DNA of 64,000 nt. Origin: Pseudomonadota bacterium (lineage in GTDB: Bacteria > Pseudomonadota > Gammaproteobacteria > Steroidobacterales > Steroidobacteraceae). Below the pieces are notes generated by a model, which was given only the letters and a program-made list of their open reading frames with translations, did no database searches and was not told where the DNA came from. Every line of letters begins with the position of its first letter. The stretch's first letter is position 1. Shown here one piece after another: positions 37,086 to 45,597 of the stretch. Both the position numbers and the translations under genes were made by a program. The DNA is taken from contig JAJYDK010000010.1 in NCBI GenBank assembly GCA_021777555.1, positions 1 to 64,000 on the forward strand. The letters run 5' to 3'.

Positions 37086-37937
37086 CTAGACGAACAGGTC
37101 CGTCAGCAACTCATCCTCGCGTACCGCCGGATCGCGATACGCCGAGAAGTCGCTGACTCCCTCCTCCCTCAGCACCTGCTCGTCGATACAGAAGTGGCCG
37201 GAGAAGCCGCGGCTGTCGCGATTCAGGATGGCATACGCCGCGTCGGCGACGATCTGCGGCGAGCGCACGCGGCGCAGCGCCTGAGCGGGAGCACCTTGCA
37301 TGGCGATCTTCAGGGCCGCCGTGCCGATGATGGTCCGCGGCCACAGCGCATTGACCGCGATGCCCTTGGCGCGCAGCTCACCGGACAGGCCGAGCACACA
37401 CAGGCTCATGCCGAACTTCGCGAGTGAGTAGGGCAGGTGCGGTGCGAACCAGCGCTGCTCGAGGTTCAAGGGCGGCGCCAGCACCAGGATGTGGGGATTC
37501 GCTGCGCGCTCGAGATACGGCAGGGAGAGCTTCGAGCACAGCAGCGTACCGCGCGTGTTGATGCCGTGCATCAGATCGAAGCGGCGCATGTCCGTCGAGG
37601 CGGTGGGCGTCAGGCTGATGGCGCTCGCGTTGTTCACCAGGATGTCGATCCCCCCGAAGGTCTCGGCGGTGCGCTCGATGGCGGCCCTCACTTGCTCATC
37701 GTCACGAACATCGACCATCAGGGGCAGCGCCTTGCCGCCGGCCGCCTCGATCTCGGCGGCGGCAGTGTGGATCGTGCCGGGGAGCTTGGGATGCGGCTCG
37801 CTGGTCTTGGCCGCTACCGCCACGTTGGCCCCGTCGCGGGCCGCCCTGAGCGCGATCGCGAGCCCGATGCCGCGGCTCGCCCCCGTGATGAACAATGTGC
37901 GGCCCTTGAGACCGCCCGATGTGCCCGGCTCGCCCAT
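37086..37937 (-). CDS. SDR oxidoreductase, HSDL2-like
   Basis: 283-residue short-chain dehydrogenase of the HSDL2 (hydroxysteroid dehydrogenase-like 2) type. Cofactor motif ITGASRGIG near residue 20, NNAS near residue 97 and YSLAK as the YxxxK. The APPLNLEQRWF segment replaces the usual catalytic-Ser strand and, with VNALWPRT, is characteristic of HSDL2. The sterol carrier domain of animal HSDL2 is absent. ATG at 37937 is preferred because AGGGGGG lies just upstream. Convergent with the GntR gene. Substrate unknown, probably a fatty or branched acyl compound. Confidence 0.88.
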   Translation of the reverse strand: MGEPGTSGGLKGRTLFITGASRGIGLAIALRAARDGANVAVAAKTSEPHPKLPGTIHTAAAEIEAAGGKALPLMVDVRDDEQVRAAIERTAETFGGIDILVNNASAISLTPTASTDMRRFDLMHGINTRGTLLCSKLSLPYLERAANPHILVLAPPLNLEQRWFAPHLPYSLAKFGMSLCVLGLSGELRAKGIAVNALWPRTIIGTAALKIAMQGAPAQALRRVRSPQIVADAAYAILNRDSRGFSGHFCIDEQVLREEGVSDFSAYRDPAVREDELLTDLFV

Positions 37938-38128
37938 GAGTCCCCCCTGCCGATCCAGCTCCCGCATCGCCGCGGTCCAGTCATGATAGCAGCCGATCCA
38001 TCCCGGCTCTGCCGAGGTTCCATGACATATGCCGCGGGATTATGAGGGCATAGCGCAAAAGCGCCACCACCGCGAACACGCCCCGGTAGAATGCGCGCCC
38101 TGGCAAGACCCGGATACTGGAGAGCCTC

Positions 38129-38905
38129 TTGGCGGCATTCGGCAGCGAGCGTGTGCTCTCGGTTCAGCACTGGACCGACACACAGTTCACCTTCACCACC
38201 ACGCGCGATGCCGGCCTGCGCTTCGAGAACGGCCAGTTCGTCATGGTGGGACTCCAGGTCGACTCCCGGCCGCTGCTGCGCGCCTACAGCATCGCGAGCG
38301 CCAACCACGAGGAACACCTGGAGTTCCTCAGCATCAAGGTGCCGGACGGTCCGCTCACCTCGCGCCTGCAGCACATCCGCGAAGGCGATGAGGTGCTGAT
38401 CAGCCGCAAGCCCACCGGTACTCTGGTGCTGCACGATCTGAAGCCCGGCAAGCGCCTGTACCTGCTCTCGACCGGCACCGGGGCGGCGCCCTTCATGAGC
38501 GTCATCAAGGACCCGGAGACCTACGAGCGTTTCGAGCGGGTGATTTTCGTGCACGGTGTGCGCTGGGCCCGGGAATCCGCCGTGGTCAAGCAGCGCATCG
38601 AGGCGCTCGAGTCCCACGAATTCCTCGGCGACTCCGTGCGCGAGAAGCTGCTGTACTACCCCGCGGTGACGCGCGAGCCGCACGTCAACCGGGGCCGGCT
38701 GACCACGCTCCTCGAGTCCGGGAGGCTCTCGTACGACCTCGGCCTGCCGCAGCTCGACCCGGCCAACGACCGCGCGATGGTGTGCGGCAGCCCCGCCATG
38801 CTCACCGACACCTGCACCCTGCTCGATGGGCGCGGCTTCCAGATGTCGCCGCACATCGGCGAGGCGGGTGATTACGTCATCGAGCGGGCATTCGTCGCCA
38901 AATAG
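38129..38905 (+). CDS. fpr: ferredoxin-NADP+ reductase
   Basis: 258-residue bacterial Fpr. FAD-binding RAYSIAS near residue 50, NADP-binding GTGAAPFMS near residue 113, CGSPAML near residue 213 and a C-terminus ending in VAK without the plant-type tyrosine. The start is TTG at 38129, giving MAAFGSERVLSV, as expected from E. coli-type Fpr; GGAGAG lies 6 bases upstream. It shuttles electrons between NADPH and ferredoxin or flavodoxin; the 2Fe-2S ferredoxin at 9770 could be a partner but is not adjacent. A GTAGAATGCG sequence upstream may be a -10. Confidence 0.93.
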   Translation: MAAFGSERVLSVQHWTDTQFTFTTTRDAGLRFENGQFVMVGLQVDSRPLLRAYSIASANHEEHLEFLSIKVPDGPLTSRLQHIREGDEVLISRKPTGTLVLHDLKPGKRLYLLSTGTGAAPFMSVIKDPETYERFERVIFVHGVRWARESAVVKQRIEALESHEFLGDSVREKLLYYPAVTREPHVNRGRLTTLLESGRLSYDLGLPQLDPANDRAMVCGSPAMLTDTCTLLDGRGFQMSPHIGEAGDYVIERAFVAK

Positions 38906-38939
38906 GCGCCGACGGCACTCACGGATCGCTGTGTTGGTC

Positions 38940-40226
38940 TCAGGCCATCGACGCCGTCCCGGCGCCGGCGGCCCCGGCATCGGCCTTCGCAGCGAGCAGC
39001 CACAGCACTCCACTCACCACCACTGCGAACGGCACGATCATCACCGCGGCGCCGAGTGAAGCCATGTCCGAGGCGCCGCCGATGATGGAGGGCGAAATCA
39101 CATCGCCCAGGGCATGGATGACGAAAATGCTGAGCGCCACCGCGCACGCCCGTTCCGCGGGATTGACCAGATTGACGATGGCCGTGTTGATTGGGCCGGT
39201 GGACATGAACAGCAGCAGCTCGGCCACGACGAGCGCGCCGTAGAACACCGAGGGCGTGCCCGAGGCGAGCGCGAGATAGGTTGCCGGCACCGCGAGCACC
39301 GTCGCCCATCCGGACATCCACAGGTACGCCTGGCGCGAGAACTTCAGCCAGTAATCCCCCAGCCAGCCGCCCAGGAAGGTGCCGACGAACCCGGTGACCA
39401 CCACGATCGCTCCGAACCCCGCGGTGGCCTGCACCGCGGGCACACCGCGCACGCGCTCGAGGAAGGTCGGCATCCAGAACGCCAGGCCGCCGAGCGCAAA
39501 GGTGTACGCCGCGTAGCCGAGCACCGTGAGAAGGTAGGGTCGCTGGCGCAGCAGCCTCGGGTAGACGGCCCAGGATCCGGCCTGTACCGCGAGCGTCGTC
39601 CCGGCGCCCGCGGCGGCTGCGACCTCATCCGTGTCTCGAGAGCCCCGCGGAGGATCGGGCAGGCGCCAGATCCACCAGGCGAGCAGCATGCCCGGCACCC
39701 CGGCGACATAGAACGCCGCCCGCCAGCCGTAATGCGCCGCCACGATCCCGCCGACGATGTACCCGAGCGCCGCGCCCACCGGGATCGCCATGTTGAACAC
39801 CGCAAACGCCCGCCCGCGGGTGTTGGGTGCGAAATAATCCGCGAGCAGCGATGGAGCAATGGTGCCGTAGGCCGCCTCGCCGATGCCGACGGTGGCGCGC
39901 GCCCCGAGGAGCTGCAGGTAATTGCGCGCCAGGCCCGAAAGTCCCGTGGCGAGGCTCCACAGGAATACGCCGATGGCGATCGGCCGGGTGCGCGAGCCGC
40001 GATCACCGAGTCGCCCGAAGATCGGCGCCGCCAGCAGGTACACGACGAGAAAGCCGCTCATCAGCGTGCCGAGCTGGAAGTCATCGAGCCCCATGGGGGC
40101 TCGCTTCAGCTGCGGCAGCAGCGCCGAAACCACGTAGCGGTCGAGGTAATTGAGAAGATTGATGCCGGCCAGAACCGACAGTGACACCACCGAGGCGCGC
40201 CGCGCGGTGCGCGACCGGTCAGACAC
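38940..40226 (-). CDS. MFS transporter (Spinster-like group)
   Basis: 428-residue major facilitator with about twelve membrane helices. The N-terminal NLLNYLDRYVVSALLP and the loop FGRLGDRGSRTRPIAIG, together with GIGEAAYGTIAPSLLADYF, place it near the Spinster-like MFS proteins common in proteobacteria. Substrate unknown. Start is GTG at 40226 with GGAGG five bases upstream, a strong site. Downstream of the histidine kinase on the same strand with a 186-bp gap, so probably separately transcribed. Confidence 0.88.
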   Translation of the reverse strand: MSDRSRTARRASVVSLSVLAGINLLNYLDRYVVSALLPQLKRAPMGLDDFQLGTLMSGFLVVYLLAAPIFGRLGDRGSRTRPIAIGVFLWSLATGLSGLARNYLQLLGARATVGIGEAAYGTIAPSLLADYFAPNTRGRAFAVFNMAIPVGAALGYIVGGIVAAHYGWRAAFYVAGVPGMLLAWWIWRLPDPPRGSRDTDEVAAAAGAGTTLAVQAGSWAVYPRLLRQRPYLLTVLGYAAYTFALGGLAFWMPTFLERVRGVPAVQATAGFGAIVVVTGFVGTFLGGWLGDYWLKFSRQAYLWMSGWATVLAVPATYLALASGTPSVFYGALVVAELLLFMSTGPINTAIVNLVNPAERACAVALSIFVIHALGDVISPSIIGGASDMASLGAAVMIVPFAVVVSGVLWLLAAKADAGAAGAGTASMA

Positions 40227-40412
40227 CCCCGCCTCCGCAGAGCCTCAGGATGAAATCCTCACCCGGGGTGCGGTCGATCTCCCTCGGGTGATGGAGGTTG
40301 ACCCGGCATGATGGGCTGATGCGTAGCATGGGCTGAGACTGTAGTGTTTTCACGGCCCGCTGCAAAGCCGGGCGGGCGAGATTCGTCCCGGGTGCGGCCC
40401 GGCGGTCATCCC

Positions 40413-41636
40413 TCAGGCAGCGGCCGGCGGCGCGCCCCGAACCGCGGGCTCGCGCGTTCCCGGCGCCTGGCCCGCCCGCCCGTCCGAGGTCTCGGAGCCC
40501 GGCGCGACCTCTCCCATGACATCCGCCATCAGCGGCAGGCGGATCTCGGCGAGCCATTGCCCCGATGCCGGCGCCGCCTCGAAGGACGCCCGCTCTCCGA
40601 ACTGGATCGAGAGCCGCTCACGGACGTTCTTCAGGCCGATGCCATCTCGCCGGACCGGCCCATCGGATATCCCCTCGGACGCCATGGTGTTCGACACCCG
40701 CAGCCACAGCCACTCTTCCGAGGCGCTCGCCTCCACGCGGATCTCGACTTCACCCGGGTGACTGGCAAGACCATGCACCACGGCGTTCTCGATGAGCGGC
40801 TGCAGGATCAGGCTCGGTACCCAGGCCGAGGGCAGACCCTGCGGCTCCGGCACGTGCACGGTGAGCCGATCGGAGAAGCGCCGCTGCTGCAGCGACAGAT
40901 ACAGCCGCGCGAACTGCAATTCCTCGGACAGGCGCGAGAACTCGCGCTCACCGGCATGGAGGAGCCGTCGCAACAGGTCCGCGAGCTGCACGATCATGGT
41001 GCGGGCATCGGCCGGATCCCAGTCGATCTGGCCATGGATGGTATTGAGCAGGTTGAACAGGGAATGCGGCGAGAGCTGCATCCGCAGCGCCGCCAGGTGC
41101 GCAACCGACAGCGCCCGCTCGAGCGCCGCCGAGCGGATCTGCGTGTCGCGCAGCCTCCGGTAGACATCGAAGCCGGTCGCGAGGGCGAGACCGAACCCAT
41201 AGGTCAGCAGGAAGTTGGTGGAGCTCGCCACCCAGATCTCCAGTACCGGCACGATGGACATCGTCGCCTCACGTCCCGGGTTGCTCAGAAAGTCGTGCGT
41301 GGCCCGATGGGCGCCGAGCAGCACCGCATCCCCGAGCCACAGACTCGGCTCGCCGAGGGCCGCGAAGCCCACCGCGAGAAGGATCTGCAGCGGCAGGCGG
41401 CGCATGATGGGCTGCCAGCCGAGGCTGAGGGAGGCCCACATGCATCCGAGCAGCGCCGGATAGAGAAAGAGATGCTGCAGCAGGCGCGCCTGCCACGGGG
41501 CGAACAGATGCCCGATGTGCATGGCGGTGAGGCTCGCCTGCATCCGGTTCGCGTAGAGCACGTCGGAAATCGCCACGTAGATCCAGAAGACCGTGACGAT
41601 CAGCAGCATTGGCCGGAAGCGCGAGTTCATGGCCAC
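40413..41636 (-). CDS. LytS/AlgZ-type sensor histidine kinase
   Basis: 407-residue membrane histidine kinase of the His_kinase family (PF06580 type). Four or more N-terminal hydrophobic segments precede the H-box QLSPHSLFNLLNTIHG near residue 215, the N-box IENAVVHG and the G-box GIGLKNVRERL. The H-box reads PHSLFN where most family members have PHFLFN. About 40 proline/glycine-rich residues follow the kinase core. GTG at 41636 has GGAGG nine bases upstream; ATG two codons later is possible. No LytTR response regulator lies beside it, so its partner is elsewhere. Divergent from queD. Confidence 0.88.
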   Translation of the reverse strand: MAMNSRFRPMLLIVTVFWIYVAISDVLYANRMQASLTAMHIGHLFAPWQARLLQHLFLYPALLGCMWASLSLGWQPIMRRLPLQILLAVGFAALGEPSLWLGDAVLLGAHRATHDFLSNPGREATMSIVPVLEIWVASSTNFLLTYGFGLALATGFDVYRRLRDTQIRSAALERALSVAHLAALRMQLSPHSLFNLLNTIHGQIDWDPADARTMIVQLADLLRRLLHAGEREFSRLSEELQFARLYLSLQQRRFSDRLTVHVPEPQGLPSAWVPSLILQPLIENAVVHGLASHPGEVEIRVEASASEEWLWLRVSNTMASEGISDGPVRRDGIGLKNVRERLSIQFGERASFEAAPASGQWLAEIRLPLMADVMGEVAPGSETSDGRAGQAPGTREPAVRGAPPAAA

Positions 41637-41728
41637 TAGGCTACCCCTCCGCGGGACCGTCCTGGCGTCGGTTCGTCGCAGTGTAAAGCCGGCTCACTGC
41701 GTGCATGCAATCCGGTACAGTCGCGCGC

Positions 41729-42082
41729 ATGGAGATCTTCAAGGAATTCCGCATCGAGGCGGCCCACCGCCTGCCCAATGTCCCCCCCGGCCACAAGTGC
41801 GCGCGCCTGCACGGACACTCCTTCCGCATCGGCGTGCACGTCGAGGGTCCGCTCGACCCCGTCCTCGGGTGGGTGTGCGACTTCTCGGCCCTCAAGGCGG
41901 CGTTCACGCCCTTGCACGAGGCGCTCGATCACCGCTATCTCAATGAGGTTCCGGGGCTCGAAAACCCGACCAGCGAGCGGCTCGCGCAGTGGATCTGGGA
42001 GCGCCTGAAGCCCTCATTGCCGGCCCTGAGCCGCATCACCGTCCACGAGACCTGCACCAGCGGGTGCGAGTACCGGGGCTAA
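41729..42082 (+). CDS. queD: 6-carboxytetrahydropterin synthase
   Basis: 117-residue QueD of the queuosine (7-deazaguanine) pathway, related to pyruvoyltetrahydropterin synthase. Zinc His ligands are in EAAHRL and LHGHSF, the catalytic Cys in GHKCARLHG, and the Asp/His and Glu of the active site in EALDHRYLN and [13 protein letters not shown] at 41729 opens MEIFKEF, the usual start; an in-frame ATG eight codons upstream is unlikely. Single gene. Confidence 0.95.
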   Translation: MEIFKEFRIEAAHRLPNVPPGHKCARLHGHSFRIGVHVEGPLDPVLGWVCDFSALKAAFTPLHEALDHRYLNEVPGLENPTSERLAQWIWERLKPSLPALSRITVHETCTSGCEYRG

Positions 42083-42089
42083 GAGCGGC

Positions 42090-42668
42090 TCACTCGCAAG
42101 CCCCTCCGAGCAGGCCCGCCTTGAGCGCCCGCCCCGGTGGCTTCTGCCCCAGCCAGATGCCCAGCAGGGCGCGCGCGAAGTCATCGCCCGCGATGCGGCC
42201 TCGGGAAGTGCCGTCGAGCAGATATTCGATGCCCTGCCCCGGAACGTGCACGAAGGTCATGCTCTGGCCGGATTTCGCGCCGGTCATCCAGCGGTCGAAC
42301 TGGGCGATGCGGCTGCGCAGCTGCGGCAGCTGCGCCGGGGCGCTCTTGGCAAACCCATCCTTCCAGGCATCCCGCAGCTGACTGGCGCTCACGCTCCACA
42401 TGAAGTGCAGCACGATCTCGCTCGGCTCGCTCGCCTTCAGAATGGCTGTGGCGTCGGGCGAGGGATGCGCCAGATAGAGCGCCCCGACGTATACCTTGAT
42501 CCTGAACCAGGTGGCCTTGCGGATCCCCAGGCCATTGAGCGTGAGGGACTGACCCTGCACCGTGACGTGCTCGGGAAATGAGACGCCGTCACACTCTCGC
42601 GCACGAGCCGCTCCAGCCGGGAGAACCAGTGCCGCGGCCAAAGCGGCACACCACAGACGGTATCTCAT
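42090..42668 (-). CDS. exported chalcone isomerase-like protein
   Basis: 192-residue exported protein with a signal peptide (MRYRLWCAAL, alanine/leucine core, ARA at about 23). The mature part is a chalcone-isomerase-like domain: LNGLGIRKATWFRIKVYVGALYL, then KASEPSEIVLHFM and IPGQG-like VPGQGIEYL, and a terminal IWLGQKPP. Bacterial members are not true chalcone isomerases and their role is open. AAGGGGG ribosome site before the ATG. Downstream of nothing coupled: 60 bp separate it from the stop of the Nramp-related gene. Confidence 0.88.
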   Translation of the reverse strand: MRYRLWCAALAAALVLPAGAARARECDGVSFPEHVTVQGQSLTLNGLGIRKATWFRIKVYVGALYLAHPSPDATAILKASEPSEIVLHFMWSVSASQLRDAWKDGFAKSAPAQLPQLRSRIAQFDRWMTGAKSGQSMTFVHVPGQGIEYLLDGTSRGRIAGDDFARALLGIWLGQKPPGRALKAGLLGGACE

Positions 42669-42728
42669 GCTGCCCCCTTCGTCGCCCGACGTGCGGGCTC
42701 CCGGGCAAGCCTACCACGGGGCGTCCCG

Positions 42729-44360
42729 CTACAGAGGCAGGCCCGCCAGGGTGAGGATGCGCACCAGGACGAGCCCACCGGCGATGACGAGGTAGCCGCG
42801 CAGCGCCACCATCGCCAGGCGGGTGAGCGGCGTCATCCGGACTCGCCCGAGCGAGCCGAGCGCGGGCATCTGCCACGACTCGCGGACTCCGGGGGCGAAG
42901 CGCCGGGCCGGCGTGCGCAGCGCCTTGATGAAGGGCGGCAGGGCGAACACGAGTCCGGCCGCCGCGCCGCCTGCGAGCACCGCGACCATCAGGTGGGCGC
43001 TGATGTCGGGGAACAGGACCGCCGCGGTCAGGATGATCGAGAGGAGCAACAGAGCACCGATCACCAGGCCGGTGAAGAGGTTGAGCCACGGGCCGTTCAC
43101 CCAGGGACCGAGCACCTCCTCGTCGTTGCACAGGAGCAGCAGGAAGACCGTGGCGCTCGGCAGCAGCACCCCGGCAAGGGTCTGCACCGCATTGGTGAGC
43201 AGGCCGAGCGGGGTGCCCGGAGTCAGCACCAGCACCGCCGAGAGCGCGATGAGTCCCGCATAGATCAGGTAGAAGGTCTTGGCCTCCTTCGGCTTCGCGT
43301 GCAGAGAATGCCGCAGCGACAGCACATCCCCCACGGCATAGGCTGTGGACAGCGACACGGCCATTGCGCCGATGATGCTGGCATCGATCAGCGCCACCGC
43401 GAAGCACACCCCGGCGGCACGTCCCACGTACTTGCCGAGGCCGGCGGCCACGGCACCCGCATCCTGGAACGCGCCAAACTCCGGATGACCGGCAAAGGTC
43501 GCCGCGGTGAATGCGATCATGGCGACCGCCCCGATGACCACGAGCACGATCCCCAGCACCAGGTCGAGCCGCTCGTAATTGACGAAGCGGGTGGTGATGC
43601 GCTTGTCGATGACGTAGCTCTGCTGGAAAAACAGCTGCCAGGGGGCCACCGTCGTGCCGACGATGGCGATGATGAGCAGCATGATGTCGCTCAGGCGCCC
43701 CGGCGGCAGATGCGGTACCACCAGATCGTGGGCGACCTGCGCCATCGGAGGGTGGATCCAGAGGAACAGCGGCACGAGCAGCAGGCTCGCGAACACCAGC
43801 ACCATGGAGAAACGCTCGAAGCGCCGGAAATCACCCGTCCCCGCCGCGGCGACGATGACCACGGCCGCCGCCAGCACGCCGAGCGGACGAGACAGGCCGA
43901 GATACCCGAGCGCGAGGCTGATGCCGATGAACTCGGTCACGATGGTGAGCGCGTTCAGCAGGAACAGGTCAATGACACTGAAGGCTCCCCAGAAGCGCCC
44001 GAACCGCCTCAGGATGAGCCGGGCATGACCTACGCGCGTCACCGAGCCCAGACGCAGGACCATCTCCTGGTTGACGTACAGCACCGGCACGAGCAAGAGC
44101 AGCGTCCACAACAGCGTCGTGCCGTAGTTCTGCCCCGCCTGGGCATAGGTGCCAAAGGCGCCGGCATCGTTGTCGCCGACCATGACGATGAGACCGGGGC
44201 CGAGGATCGCGAGCAGCGTGCGCAGCCGTGGGCCCCATCCGGTACGCGACCCGACCTCATGCCGGCGGATGCTGCCGAACGCGCCGTGAATGTCGCCGGC
44301 ATACGCCTCCTCCTGGAGGACGGGTTCGACGGGCGCCGCGTGATCGTCTGAATAAGACAT
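42729..44360 (-). CDS. Nramp-related divalent metal transporter (NRMT-like)
   Basis: 543-residue transporter with about 11-12 membrane helices and the Nramp fold. The metal-site residues differ from classical Nramp. Helix 1 reads GDNDAGAF where Nramp has DPGN, keeping the Asp but losing the Asn. Helix 6 reads GTTVAPW where Nramp has ATVMPH, losing the soft-metal Met and the His. From memory, similar changes mark the Nramp-related magnesium transporters, so Mg2+ or Mn2+ rather than Fe2+ is plausible. ATG at 44360 is chosen with GAGG eight bases upstream; ATG at 44366 is too close to it. Preceded by a strong promoter and a long structured leader. Confidence 0.88.
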   Translation of the reverse strand: MSYSDDHAAPVEPVLQEEAYAGDIHGAFGSIRRHEVGSRTGWGPRLRTLLAILGPGLIVMVGDNDAGAFGTYAQAGQNYGTTLLWTLLLLVPVLYVNQEMVLRLGSVTRVGHARLILRRFGRFWGAFSVIDLFLLNALTIVTEFIGISLALGYLGLSRPLGVLAAAVVIVAAAGTGDFRRFERFSMVLVFASLLLVPLFLWIHPPMAQVAHDLVVPHLPPGRLSDIMLLIIAIVGTTVAPWQLFFQQSYVIDKRITTRFVNYERLDLVLGIVLVVIGAVAMIAFTAATFAGHPEFGAFQDAGAVAAGLGKYVGRAAGVCFAVALIDASIIGAMAVSLSTAYAVGDVLSLRHSLHAKPKEAKTFYLIYAGLIALSAVLVLTPGTPLGLLTNAVQTLAGVLLPSATVFLLLLCNDEEVLGPWVNGPWLNLFTGLVIGALLLLSIILTAAVLFPDISAHLMVAVLAGGAAAGLVFALPPFIKALRTPARRFAPGVRESWQMPALGSLGRVRMTPLTRLAMVALRGYLVIAGGLVLVRILTLAGLPL

Positions 44361-44495
44361 GAGCATTACCTCGATAAACGTCGTCGCGCGCTGCCGCAGT
44401 GCGGCATGCGTCAACGTGAGCGCTTCTGGAGGATGCTGTCGCGCGGTCGGCCTGGTGGTGGCCATCGCGCGGTGTGCACCGTCCCGCAGGGAATT

Positions 44496-44559
44496 GCGAG
44501 ACGGCGATGAGGCGGGGCAGGAGCCCTCGGCCCGGAGGCGTCTCGCTGATCAGTCAGCG
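44496..44559 (-). promoter_or_regulatory. stem-loop elements in the leader of the Nramp-related gene
   Basis: On the minus strand the leader contains CGCTGA-CTGA-TCAGCG, a perfect hairpin at 44559-44544. Overlapping it by three bases is an 8-bp perfect stem, GCGAGACG (44546-44539) with CGTCTCGC (44503-44496), which encloses further GC-rich pairing. Because they share bases, the two stems compete at their junction, which is the sort of arrangement seen in regulatory leaders. It does not match the M-box or yybP-ykoY consensus as far as I can recall them, so the class is unknown. Confidence 0.5.
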
Positions 44560-44617
44560 ATGAAGCGGCTACTGGGTCCAGGGTCCATTGAATGTCCGGG
44601 TGGTTGCGATGCCGCGC

Positions 44618-44645
44618 ATCATATGCATGCGCGTGCCCATGTCAA
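44618..44645 (-). promoter_or_regulatory. sigma-70 promoter of the Nramp-related gene
   Basis: Minus-strand TTGACA (44645-44640), a 16-bp spacer, then TATGAT (44623-44618). This is the best promoter match in the window. Transcription would begin near 44611, leaving a leader of about 250 nt before the ATG at 44360. Confidence 0.65.
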
Positions 44646-44720
44646 CTCATCTTTTTTGCGGATTCGCCCAACATCCGCAGTCATCCAACCGCGCCGGCGA
44701 AAGGCGCCACGCGCGGGCGC

Positions 44721-45587
44721 CTAGAAGGTGAGCCGCGCGAGAAAGGCATCGATCGCCGGCACCACGCCAGGCTCATCGAGCAATGGGGCATGACCACGTT
44801 CGGCGACAGTCAGGGACTGAAGGTCGGGCTTCTCGCGATGCATGCGCTCGAGTATCGCGGTGCTCAACAGATCCGAGTGCTCGCCACGGATCACGAGCAT
44901 GGGCATGGCCGTGAGCCGCGCGAACACCGGCCACAAGCCCTCCGGCACCGCGGCGGCGGACCGGATGGCCTCCCCGATCATCGGGTCGGAATCGAATACC
45001 GGCACGCCGGAGGCGTCCTCGCGATAGCTGCGGCGCGCCAGAGCGGACCACTGCGTCTCGCTCAAGCCGGGCCAGACCGCGCCGTTCACCTGCCGGTACT
45101 GGGCAATCGCTTCCTCCCACGTGCGCACGGGCGCGAGCTTGCCCGCATAGCCGCGGATACGCTCGATCCCGCGCGGATCGGCTTCCGGACCGATGTCATT
45201 GACCACGATGCCGGCCACCCGCGACGGCAAACCGGCGGCGAGCAGCATGGCGAGGAGCCCGCCCAGGGAGGTCCCGATGATGGCCACCCGGGGCAACTCG
45301 AGCAGATCCATCAGGCGTTGGAGGTCGCCGAGGTAGATGCCCGGATGATAGTTGCGCCAGTTCGCATCGCGTGCGGAGAAGCCGCGCCCCCTCAGGTCCG
45401 GACATAGGACGCGGTAGCGGGCCGCCAGATGGGGCGCGAGGACCTCGAAGTCGCGGCTGTTGCGCGTCAATCCAGGCAGGCACAGCACGGGCTGCGCGCG
45501 GGGATCGGGCGACTCGTAGAGGCGGCTGTAGAGCGAGAGTCCCTCGGCGGAGCTCCAGCGGTACTCTCGAAAGCCAGCTTCGGGCAT
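44721..45587 (-). CDS. alpha/beta hydrolase
   Basis: 288-residue alpha/beta-hydrolase-fold enzyme. Oxyanion region LCLPGLTRNSRDFE near residue 40, DLRGRGFS, nucleophile elbow GTSLGG near residue 107 (Ser), Asp probably in IRGEHSDLL and His in ERGHAPLLD. General similarity is to haloalkane dehalogenase/esterase-like hydrolases with the nucleophile Ser; substrate cannot be told. ATG at 45587 with GAGGAG upstream; lies 10 bp after the YajR-like transporter stop, so probably cotranscribed with it. Confidence 0.88.
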   Translation of the reverse strand: MPEAGFREYRWSSAEGLSLYSRLYESPDPRAQPVLCLPGLTRNSRDFEVLAPHLAARYRVLCPDLRGRGFSARDANWRNYHPGIYLGDLQRLMDLLELPRVAIIGTSLGGLLAMLLAAGLPSRVAGIVVNDIGPEADPRGIERIRGYAGKLAPVRTWEEAIAQYRQVNGAVWPGLSETQWSALARRSYREDASGVPVFDSDPMIGEAIRSAAAVPEGLWPVFARLTAMPMLVIRGEHSDLLSTAILERMHREKPDLQSLTVAERGHAPLLDEPGVVPAIDAFLARLTF

Positions 45588-45597
45588 GGGACTCTCC

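Larger units (their letters stand above)
44361..44720. other. 360-bp non-coding gap: leader and promoter of the Nramp-related gene
   Basis: The gap runs from the Nramp-related start to the hydrolase stop, both on the minus strand. It holds the promoter at 44618-44645, the leader (about 44611-44361) with the stems at 44496-44559, and near 44650-44670 a short stem (GCGGAT/ATCCGC) beside a run of six T on the plus strand. An in-frame extension of the transporter frame through 44465 exists but looks non-coding. Confidence 0.6.

Noticed and set aside
42993-44351. 452-codon plus-strand frame opposite the Nramp-related gene
   Set aside because: Mirror of membrane-helix codons giving His/Asp/Glu/Arg-rich sequence; no motif.
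44649-44676. Six-T run with GCGGAT/ATCCGC stem, looked at as a terminator for the hydrolase gene
   Set aside because: On the minus strand the stem is followed by A residues, and on the plus strand the T run comes before the stem, so neither orientation gives an intrinsic terminator.
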